DNA from: BMS3B sp964501105
GTDB lineage: Archaea > Hydrothermarchaeota > Hydrothermarchaeia > Hydrothermarchaeales > BMS3B
DNA length: 7,587 bases
Reading direction: 5' to 3'
NCBI GenBank assembly: GCA_964501105.1
Contig: CAZCRG010000084.1
Span: forward strand, 1 to 7,587
Every line of letters begins with the position of its first letter. Positions within the stretch are counted from its first letter, which is position 1. This document shows positions 1 to 5,341 of this stretch, piece after piece. The notes beneath the pieces were generated by a model. It did not search any database. It worked only from the letters and a program-made list of their open reading frames with translations, and was not told the origin of the DNA. Position numbers and translations under genes: made by a program.

Positions 1-2
1 AG

Positions 3-65
3 AGGCAGATAGATGAGGTCAGAGCAAGAGTTGCAGCCCTGGAGGCTCAGCAGGTTCAAATTTAG
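3..65 (+). CDS. C-terminal end of a coiled-coil protein (partial)
   Basis: An open frame enters from the left edge and stops at TAG (63-65). It encodes about 20 residues rich in Glu, Arg, Ala and Gln with Leu/Val/Ile at heptad-like spacing (RQIDEVRARVAALEAQQVQI), as expected for the end of a coiled coil. The short stretch is GC-rich, like the recombinase and unlike the small membrane gene beside it. Its stop overlaps the stop of the convergent minus-strand gene by a few bases. Too little is present to name the protein, and a chance open frame of this length cannot be excluded. Confidence 0.35.
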   Translation, partial: RQIDEVRARVAALEAQQVQI

Positions 66-343
66 CCAGGGTTTTCTTTATTTTTATCAGATCCCTTTAG
101 TTTGTCGAGTTTTCTGGCGAGTTCTATATAGTTATCCGTAGCTGGCTTAATACCATAAACTAATAAAATTAAAATAACCATGACGAGTAAAATAAGATAA
201 CCATAAAACACTATTTTATTCGAGTTCATTAGCTCTGAAAAATTAAACATGGTGCCTACCATTAGTGTAAAAACCATACCAGAATAGCCCCCGATGATTA
301 TCTTTTGAATTTCCATATTTGCTTTTATCTCCTCCTCTCCCAT
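62..343 (-). CDS. Small membrane protein with two predicted transmembrane helices
   Basis: I do not recognise this 93-residue protein. It has a short acidic N-terminus, a first hydrophobic segment at about residues 14-34 (rich in Gly, Ile, Met, Phe), a second very hydrophobic helix at about 43-65 (LILLVMVILILLVYGI), and a charged Lys/Glu/Asp-rich tail of about 28 residues. This suggests a small integral membrane protein with two helices. The ATG at 341-343 gives the longest form. A second ATG ten codons in (residue 10) follows the purine-rich GGAGGAGA stretch and could be the real start. It begins about 30 bases after the recombinase stop on the same strand and may be cotranscribed with it. 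It is AT-rich compared with the recombinase. If the left part is a mobile element this would be one of its accessory genes; a holin-like or other virus role is only a guess. Confidence 0.6.
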   Translation of the reverse strand: MGEEEIKANMEIQKIIIGGYSGMVFTLMVGTMFNFSELMNSNKIVFYGYLILLVMVILILLVYGIKPATDNYIELARKLDKLKGSDKNKENPG

Positions 344-373
344 ATCTTTTTCTTGTTCTTCTTTCTCAGTTAA

Positions 374-1591
374 TTATTTCCCGGTAAATGACCTTTTGGC
401 CAACTCCCTGAGTGCAATCAGTATGTCCGGATCCTCTGCCAGTAATCTCTGCAGCTTCAGTATAGCTTCCTGCTCCTTCTCGTGTGTTGTCTTTTCGTCG
501 AGAGCCTCGCCGCAGTGGTAGCAGCGCTCGTAGTGTTGTGGGTTCACACGCCTGCACACGGGGCACCGCTTGAGCTTGAATGTCTCCTCATCTTTCTCTT
601 CAACTTCAATGCCTGATATTTTCTTGACCTTATTCCCAACAGCTCTTCCTGAGAGGTGTACATAGATCTGAGGCATTGGTGAGCCTTTCTCCCAGCCGAA
701 GTATTCGTCCATCTGGGCATCGGTAAGATGCTGTGCAAGTTCTGTTGCTCTGACATGCCGGAGGAGGTATGCCCACACTCTATCAAGGCTCAGTCCGTAT
801 ATTTTTTGTGCACGCTCACTAACCTCTTTCATGATCTTTTCGAAGCGCTTATATTTGATGTAGTCCTGCTCAGATTTTGCACGCAGGTGGACCCACATGG
901 GTGAAAAGGGGTTGTGCTTGAAGGGGTGATGTTCTATCCACTGTAGGAGGAATGGTGTCCCCCAGATGAAGTCCACACGCCGTGTGCCCTTGTAGCCACG
1001 CACAATCGCCCAGGAGGTGCCGTCCTTTTCCACATGCACATCTCCAACTCGCATGTAGAGCAGTTCATCTGGACGTAGCCCGTCGCAGAGGCATGCTACC
1101 ATCGCTTTGTCTCTTAGATATTTCGCAGACTCTATGAGCCAGATACGCTCCTCAACTGTGAGCAGGCGTATGCGGGGAGTCCTGAATTTCTTCGGTACGC
1201 CTGTTCTGATCCATGCCACCTTTTTCGGTGGGATGCCATCCTCTCCTTCAAGAAGGGTGTAGAGAAGTTTGAGAGCCTGCTTGTAGTCTCTGCGTGTTTT
1301 TGCTCTGATCTTCCCATTAGGTAGGTCGTCGGGATAGTTTGACCGAATGATGCTGACAAGGCGCTTAATGTCTTTTTTCGTTGCCTCGGTGAAGTCTTTC
1401 TCCAGCCATTCCCCGAGAAAGCGCCATTGTTGGAGGTACTTCCTCAATCTCGCCTTTGAGCAGCTAAGCTCATCTTTGAGAGAGAGTATAATCTCTTTGT
1501 TCTTCGGGGTGAGCTTGGGACTGCTCTCAACAAGCTGAATCGCTCGCTGGAGGGCACTGTCATCGTCGCGGATCTTTATCTCTATCCGCAA
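374..1591 (-). CDS. Tyrosine recombinase/integrase with C-terminal zinc ribbon
   Basis: Site-specific DNA recombinase, probably the integrase of an element inserted at the neighbouring tRNA gene. Numbered from the TTG at 1591 (405 residues), the parts are: an N-terminal helical core-binding (SAM-like) domain at about 43-114; a catalytic domain with Arg173 in GLRPDEL, Lys201 in the beta-hairpin YKGTRR, YLLRH at 275-279 (the second catalytic Arg is 278), Trp300 in FGW, and the nucleophile Tyr310 in IYVHLSG. A zinc ribbon follows with Cys343, 346, 357 and 360 (CPVC...CYHC), then a helical tail. The usual HxxR reads YxxR, as I recall for some archaeal integrases. The frame stays open to a TTG at 1675, but those 28 extra residues (FFSTLKDASACYACAAHSF) look non-coding and lack an upstream ribosome site, whereas TTG 1591 has GGAGGG six bases upstream. 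Sampled lines of the gene run about 47-63% GC, well above the right half of the window, suggesting transfer. Confidence 0.9.
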   Translation of the reverse strand: MRIEIKIRDDDSALQRAIQLVESSPKLTPKNKEIILSLKDELSCSKARLRKYLQQWRFLGEWLEKDFTEATKKDIKRLVSIIRSNYPDDLPNGKIRAKTRRDYKQALKLLYTLLEGEDGIPPKKVAWIRTGVPKKFRTPRIRLLTVEERIWLIESAKYLRDKAMVACLCDGLRPDELLYMRVGDVHVEKDGTSWAIVRGYKGTRRVDFIWGTPFLLQWIEHHPFKHNPFSPMWVHLRAKSEQDYIKYKRFEKIMKEVSERAQKIYGLSLDRVWAYLLRHVRATELAQHLTDAQMDEYFGWEKGSPMPQIYVHLSGRAVGNKVKKISGIEVEEKDEETFKLKRCPVCRRVNPQHYERCYHCGEALDEKTTHEKEQEAILKLQRLLAEDPDILIALRELAKRSFTGK

Positions 1592-1597
1592 AGCAGA

Positions 1598-1603
1598 CCC
1601 TCC
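1598..1603 (-). promoter_or_regulatory. Ribosome binding site of the recombinase (decides the start)
   Basis: On the minus strand GGAGGG lies six bases before TTG (1591-1589), an ideal Shine-Dalgarno spacing. The alternative TTG at 1675 is preceded by CCCTCC on its own strand, which is not a ribosome binding site. This favours the 405-residue form. Confidence 0.6.
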
Positions 1604-1693
1604 ACAAAAAGAGTGTGCTGCACAGGCGTAGCAAGCAGAAGCGTCTTTGAGAGTGCTGAAAAAGTAGAGTGCCAAGAGAAATAAGGAGGGGGT

Positions 1694-1710
1694 GTGGTCG
1701 TATCGACCAC
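1694..1710 (-). repeat. Perfect hairpin just past the tRNA 3' end
   Basis: GTGGTCG and CGACCAC form a 7-bp perfect stem with a 3-base loop, five bases beyond the tRNA discriminator base. Its core GGTCG...CGACC is identical to the T-stem of the adjacent tRNA. On the minus strand it is followed by C- and T-rich sequence (CCCTCCTTATTTCTC). It could be a transcription terminator or processing element for the tRNA, or an arm-type recombinase site. The sequence does not decide between these. Confidence 0.5.
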
Positions 1711-1715
1711 GCTGA

Positions 1716-1791
1716 TAGCGGGGGGTCGATTTGAACGACCGATCTCCGGGTTATGAGCCCGGCGGGATGGACCTGGCTACCCCACCCCGCT
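1716..1791 (-). tRNA. Initiator tRNA-Met (CAT anticodon)
   Basis: Read on the minus strand this folds as a full tRNA of 76 bases including the discriminator, without encoded CCA. The acceptor stem is AGCGGGG/CCCCGCT, the D-arm contains TAGCCAGG, the anticodon stem CCGGG/CCCGG closes the loop CTCATAA (anticodon CAT), and the T-arm is GGTCG-TTCAAAT-CGACC with discriminator A. The AGCGGG start, the run of three G:C pairs next to the anticodon loop and the TAGCCAGG D-loop are marks of archaeal initiator tRNA rather than elongator tRNA-Met or tRNA-Ile2. It delivers the first methionine in translation and is normally present in very few copies. Its 3' end points at the recombinase gene, so it is the likely integration target; because the gene is intact, the element would have restored the 3' end on insertion. 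Confidence 0.93.
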
Positions 1792-1813
1792 TTAGAACCC
1801 GTTGGGTAGCCAG
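1773..1813. repeat. 10-bp inverted repeat of the tRNA D-arm
   Basis: CTGGCTACCC at 1773-1782 (within the tRNA D-arm) is matched by a perfect inverted copy, GGGTAGCCAG, at 1804-1813, with 21 bases between them. The outer copy lies upstream of the tRNA 5' end, in its presumed promoter region, so it would not be in the mature transcript. It may be a scar of recombination, a recombinase binding element, or chance. Confidence 0.5.
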
Positions 1814-1815
1814 AA

Positions 1816-1827
1816 ACTATAGAAAAC
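1816..1827 (-). promoter_or_regulatory. Possible TATA box for the initiator tRNA
   Basis: The minus strand reads TTTTCTATAGTT. Its centre lies about 30 bases before the tRNA 5' end, which fits an archaeal TATA box about 25 bases before a start site just ahead of the tRNA. It is a short AT-rich match with no clear BRE, so confidence is limited. Confidence 0.35.
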
Positions 1828-1871
1828 TTTCCCGAGTGCAGTGTTTTTGAAATTGTTACGGGGTTCAGAAG

Positions 1872-1885
1872 TAAAAGAATATATA
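1872..1885 (+). promoter_or_regulatory. BRE/TATA promoter of the surface protein
   Basis: TAAAAGAATATATA holds an archaeal TATA core (AATATATA, 1878-1885) with purine-rich sequence just before it. A start site about 25 bases downstream (near 1906) would leave a short leader before the ATG at 1919, with GGTGGAGA immediately ahead of that ATG as a ribosome site. This placement supports ATG 1919 over the upstream in-frame GTG at 1841, which lies before the promoter. Confidence 0.5.
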
Positions 1886-1918
1886 GGGGCAGAACAAGTA
1901 TTTAATAAGGGTGGAGAA

Positions 1919-3482
1919 ATGAAGCTTTGGTTTTTGCTGCTGACTTTAATCTTTGTTGCACCTTCTGTTCATGCCCTTGATGAAATTATACTTATTGACT
2001 CTCCCCAGAGAGTAGCAGAGCTTAAAGTTTATTCCTATGAGGAGGGATACAAAAAAGGAGATACTCTCGGCCTTAAGGAGAAGTACACCCTCACTTATTA
2101 TAAGAGCAGCAACTTCATAGCAGGTGATATAAATGGTGATGGCAGGGATGAGATTCTCTCCATAGAAGATGGTGTTTCAGGTGTTGACCTCATAGTTCNN
2201 NNNNNNNNNNNNNNNNNNNNNNNNNNNNNNNNNNNNNNNNNNNNNNNNNNNNNNNNNNNNNNNNNNNNNNNNNNNNNNNNNNNNNNNNNNNNNNNNNNTA
2301 AAGGAGATAGCAAAGCTGCACTACTACAAGAGCGATGGCAACTTCATAGCAGGTGATATAAATGGTGATGGTAGGGATGAGATTCTCTCCATAGAAGATG
2401 GTGTTTCAGGTGTTGACCTCATAGTTCTCTCCTACGAGGAGGGTTATACTCTTGGGGATACCACAGGGTTAAAGGAGATAGCAAAGCTGCACTACTACAA
2501 GAGCGATGGCAACTTCATAGCAGGCGATATAAATGGTGATGGCAGGGACGAGATTCTCTCCATAGAAGATGGTGTTTCAGGTGTTGACCTTCGTGTTTTC
2601 TCCTACGAGGAAGGTTATAAACTTGGAGATACCACGGGATTGAAAGAGATTGCAAAACTGCACTACTATAAAGAAGTTGAAGGCTTTCTCCTCGGTGATA
2701 TTGATGAACTGCTCGAAATAGTCAATTACAGCCCAGAAGCAGATGTAACTCTTAAAGCTGGTGAAGAGCAGCTCTTTGAAGTTGAAGTTATATCCTCTGA
2801 CGAGAAGCTCCTTGAGCTTAACTGGTTTGTTGATGGAGATCTCAAGGGCACTGGCAGGGAGTTTATTTTTAAATCTGAGGAGCCTGGTGATTTTGTTATT
2901 AAGCTCACAGCCTCAGACTCAAGGTTAAGCAAAAGTATAGAGTGGAATATTGGAGTTGAAGCTTATGAGAAGATGCCAGAAGAGAAGCCTGAAGAGGAGG
3001 AAAAATTTGTTCCTGAGGAAAAGGAGATTGAAAATCTCCTGCCTGTGCTGAAAATTAACTCGCCAGAAGAGGGAGAGGTCATTTCAGGGAAATATAATAT
3101 AAAGTGGGAGGCTTATGATCCTGAAGGAGAACCTCTTGAAATTACTATAAAAATCTCAGGAAAAACTTTCTACATTGAAAATACGGGTAACTTTATACTG
3201 GATACTGAAGAATTTGACAATGGGAAGTACTACCTGCAAATTCAGGCTGGTGATGGTGAAAATACAATAACTTCAGGAGTCAGTGTGGTTATAAACAATC
3301 CAGAAAAGCCAGTTATTACTGAGGGAGAGATTAAAGAGGAAACTGTTAGAATATTTGGAATTAGTCCTGCGGTACTCCTCATATCCTTCCTTTTAATATC
3401 CCTCTCCTTCCTTGTAATATACATTATCTGGATTTCTGGTCTACTTGAGAAAAAACCCCGGGAGGAGCTTGAGGAGCTATAG
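1919..3482 (+). CDS. Membrane-anchored surface protein with FG-GAP-like repeats and Ig-like domains (contains assembly gap)
   Basis: Secreted, cell-surface protein tethered by a C-terminal helix; no enzyme motif is seen, so an adhesion or cell-envelope role is inferred. Order: signal peptide (residues 1-19, MKLWFLLLTLIFVAPSVHA, likely cut after Ala19); 57-residue repeats from about 2000 to 2725, each with GDINGDGRDEI, an FG-GAP/VCBS-like Ca-binding loop typical of beta-propeller blades; an Ig/PKD-like domain (about 2730-2955, with NWFVDG); an acidic Glu/Pro/Lys linker (about 2967-3038); a second Ig-like domain (about 3036-3300); a transmembrane helix (about 3360-3449); and a short charged tail (EKKPREELEEL). 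A run of 100 N interrupts the repeats and makes the two parts appear in different frames. The part from 2299 is open to the TAG at 3480-3482 with no start of its own, so I treat this as one gene. With the smallest gap consistent with the repeats (42 bases) it would have 501 residues. The start at 1919 is chosen for the signal peptide and the promoter. Confidence 0.8.
2072..2639 (+). repeat. 171-bp tandem repeat encoding FG-GAP-like blades
   Basis: Units of 171 bases (57 codons) begin at 2298 and 2469, followed by a degenerate partial unit from 2640. A further unit begins at 2072 and runs into the gap. It is one codon shorter near its start (SSN in place of SDGN), and a half unit precedes it. 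The units at 2298 and 2469 are almost identical over their first 120 or so bases and differ mostly at third codon positions, with a few changes near the end (LIVLS against LRVFS). The last partial unit loses the calcium-loop residues (GDIDELLEI). Such similarity points to recent duplication or gene conversion and explains the assembly break. Confidence 0.85.
2199..2298. other. Assembly gap of 100 N
   Basis: Exactly 100 N, the usual placeholder for a gap of unknown length. It falls inside the tandem repeat. Comparing the flanks with the complete unit shows that 42 bases are missing if no extra unit is hidden, or 42 plus a multiple of 171 otherwise. Both values keep the reading frame, while 100 does not. 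Confidence 0.97.
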
Positions 3483-4073
3483 TTTAACTTCCTGAGCTTC
3501 TCCTCTGTTAATAAGAGCTCTTGCATTTGGTTCTGGCAGAGTTACAATATCTTCAGCCTTAAAGTCTCCATATATCTTTCCGTCTATACCAACTATGGCA
3601 GGGAGGTCTCCCAGAATCCTGACAGTTATATAGGATAATTCTTCATAGACTGATTTATCTCTTTCCTCAGTGCTATCAGAGTAGCTCTTTGTATCTTCTT
3701 TTTCAAAAATAAAATTGAGCACTTTCTCCCTGCTATCTTTGAGAATATTAATAATCTGTCTCATCAACTCTACTTCTTCTGGAGTCATATTGTCGTACTC
3801 TATTTCTTCTCCAGACTTCACAAAATATAGTGCATTGGTAACTATTTTTCGCTCTCTGGTTTCATATAAATCCTGAGCCAGACTTTTTATATTCTCAAGT
3901 TCTTGTAAAATTACAGACACTTTTGAAACATCGTCATCCTTCAGTTCATAGTATAAATTATATTTTCTCTGAATAAGCTCCTTTACTTCACTATAGAAAT
4001 TATCCCCTAAGTCCTGCAGATAGGGGCTTACTTTCTCTCTTCTATGGATATCAATTAAGTCCTTTGTGCGCAT
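3477..4073 (-). CDS. gins51: Archaeal DNA replication complex subunit Gins51
   Basis: Subunit of the GINS complex, which binds MCM and Cdc45/GAN (RecJ-like) in the archaeal replicative helicase. At 198 residues it has the usual Gins51 size and order: an all-helical A-domain at about 1-122 (including ETRERKIVTNALYFVKSG at 71-88), a charged variable linker (about 124-145), and a C-terminal beta-rich B-domain at about 147-198 (VRILGDLPAIVGIDGKIYG, then VTLPEPNARALINRGEAQEV). A B-domain at the C-terminus distinguishes Gins51 from Gins23, which has it at the N-terminus. The ATG at 4071-4073 lies one base after the RuBisCO stop codon, with a weak AGGT just ahead, so translation is probably coupled to rbcL and the two genes share a transcript. 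Its stop meets the stop of the convergent surface-protein gene inside the palindrome CTATAG. The family call is by motif recognition, without an alignment. Confidence 0.85.
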   Translation of the reverse strand: MRTKDLIDIHRREKVSPYLQDLGDNFYSEVKELIQRKYNLYYELKDDDVSKVSVILQELENIKSLAQDLYETRERKIVTNALYFVKSGEEIEYDNMTPEEVELMRQIINILKDSREKVLNFIFEKEDTKSYSDSTEERDKSVYEELSYITVRILGDLPAIVGIDGKIYGDFKAEDIVTLPEPNARALINRGEAQEVKL

Positions 4074-4074
4074 A

Positions 4075-5280
4075 TTACCTGTAGTAGGTTTTTATCTGCT
4101 CTATTCCCCACTTCTCCAGGGCAAGCTTGAGCTCTTTATGCTCCTCAGCATACTCCTTGAGGGGTATGCCCTTCATTACCGCATCCACTGCCTGACGCAT
4201 GGCTCTGGCTCCAGCCCTTGTGCCAAGAGGATGGCCATGAATTCCTCCACCAGCCTGAATTATTATATCCTTGCCTCCAGCAGAAACATTGCCCTCTATA
4301 TATCCGGGGTGTACACCACCAGAGCATACAGGAAAAACAGGCTTAAGGTTGCCCCAGGGTTCTCTTAGAGCATTATAGTTCTCTTTTATTCCCTCTTTTT
4401 CCATTTTACCCATAGCACATCCTGCATGGAGCTGGTCACCTCCTGCCATACGTACAAGTTTAGAAAAAACAAGCATACTTATTCCATGATTTTTATTTCT
4501 TGTAATGGCACCATGCATTGTTCTGTGTACATGAATTGGAAGCTTGAAATTCTCTCTTAAAGTAACCAGAGCTGAGAAACCTGCTGTTAGAAAGTCAATC
4601 ATAAGAGCTTTTGCTCCATTATCTACAGCAAGCTGGGCACTGTCTATTATATTATCACTTGTAACATTGGGGGCATAAAGGCAGGGCTGGGAGGTCTCTT
4701 CTTTTGCTCTGTCCAGGGCTTCCATAGTCTTTGAAACTCTTTCTTCTAAGGGACAGAAACTCTGATTAACAAGAGTTTCATCATCTTTTATAAAGTCAAC
4801 TCCCCCACAGGCTGCCTCATAGGCTACCTCTGCAAACTTCTCAGGTGGTAAACCTATCTTGGGCTTTATTATTGTACCTATATGGGGTCTGCCTGATTTT
4901 TGAGTATTTAGAATCTTCCTGACTCCCTGGATACCAAATCTGGGACCTTTAAATTTGTCCAGTATTTCTTCTGGAAACTCAACATCCAGGAGTCTTACGG
5001 CTTTAACCTCCCTTAGTCCAAAAAGATTTCCAGCTACAACACTGAGAATATTTGAAATCCCCCCAATATCAAGACTGAAATCTACTACTGGGAATGATAT
5101 CTCAACTCTCCCTGTTTCTATGTCAGACTCAATAACTCTGGCGCCATACTTTTTATGAATTTCTCTGTCTGCTGTGCTAACCTCTGTCCATGTACCTGTA
5201 CTCTGTTCCATCGCTATTGCCTTTGCGGCAGATTTAAAGTTGTCGGCTTCAACATAATATGTGGCAATTACTTCTCCCAT
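4075..5280 (-). CDS. rbcL: Form III ribulose-bisphosphate carboxylase large subunit
   Basis: Carboxylates ribulose 1,5-bisphosphate to two 3-phosphoglycerates; in archaea form III serves AMP/nucleoside degradation or a hexulose-phosphate cycle rather than a classic Calvin cycle. At 401 residues it is somewhat short. The expected active-site residues are present (spinach numbers in brackets): Glu25 (60), Thr30-Trp31 (65-66), Asn85 (123), Lys139 and Lys141 (175, 177), the carbamylated Lys165 with Asp167 and Glu168 in GGVDFIKDDE (201, 203, 204), His252-Arg253 and His256 (294, 295, 298), His285 (327), Lys292 (334), Ser320 (379) and Gly344-346. Motifs such as PVCSGGVHPG and QAGGGIHGHPLGTRAGA resemble the methanogen (III-a) type. 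Loop 6 is odd: HAGCAMGKMEKEG in place of HxGTVVGKLEG, with a shorter segment after it. The ATG at 5278-5280 has no ribosome site and is about 25 bases from a TATA tract, suggesting a leaderless message. No phosphoribulokinase or AMP phosphorylase lies in the window. Confidence 0.92.
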   Translation of the reverse strand: MGEVIATYYVEADNFKSAAKAIAMEQSTGTWTEVSTADREIHKKYGARVIESDIETGRVEISFPVVDFSLDIGGISNILSVVAGNLFGLREVKAVRLLDVEFPEEILDKFKGPRFGIQGVRKILNTQKSGRPHIGTIIKPKIGLPPEKFAEVAYEAACGGVDFIKDDETLVNQSFCPLEERVSKTMEALDRAKEETSQPCLYAPNVTSDNIIDSAQLAVDNGAKALMIDFLTAGFSALVTLRENFKLPIHVHRTMHGAITRNKNHGISMLVFSKLVRMAGGDQLHAGCAMGKMEKEGIKENYNALREPWGNLKPVFPVCSGGVHPGYIEGNVSAGGKDIIIQAGGGIHGHPLGTRAGARAMRQAVDAVMKGIPLKEYAEEHKELKLALEKWGIEQIKTYYR

Positions 5281-5300
5281 AATATAAAAAAAGAAAACAG

Positions 5301-5312
5301 TTATATATATAT
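5301..5312. promoter_or_regulatory. Shared TATA tract in the divergent rbcL / coiled-coil spacer
   Basis: TTATATATATAT is nearly palindromic and is the clearest TATA element in the 61-bp spacer. Its centre is about 26 bases from the rbcL ATG (minus) and about 35 from the coiled-coil GTG (plus). That places start sites at or just before each start codon, so rbcL would be leaderless and the coiled-coil gene would have a very short leader. A second minus-strand candidate, GATTATAAG near 5318-5326, would instead give rbcL a leader of about 15 bases. Confidence 0.55.
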
Positions 5313-5341
5313 CTACGCTTATAATCTTCTCAGGGATTAAA

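Noticed and set aside
366..1538. Several other short open frames overlapping the recombinase on both strands
   Set aside because: They are overlapped by the well-supported recombinase and show no domain or start signal of their own.
2098..2313. Open frames reading through the N run on both strands
   Set aside because: They exist only because N codons are not stops; the plus-strand one changes frame after the gap and ends falsely near 2356.
2072..2640. CRISPR array
   Set aside because: The repeats are 171 bases, in frame, contiguous and protein-coding, with no spacers.
3461..3500. Possible bidirectional terminator hairpin at the convergent gene ends
   Set aside because: GAGGAG and CTCCTC can pair, but the rest of the stem is poorly matched and no T-run follows on either strand.
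4066..4368. Open frame of 100 codons on + over the end of rbcL
   Set aside because: Antisense to a clearly conserved RuBisCO region, with no ribosome site of note and no recognisable protein.
5301..5312. TA dinucleotide run as a microsatellite or origin element
   Set aside because: It is short and suitably placed as a TATA box for two genes; no further repeats or origin recognition boxes are near it.
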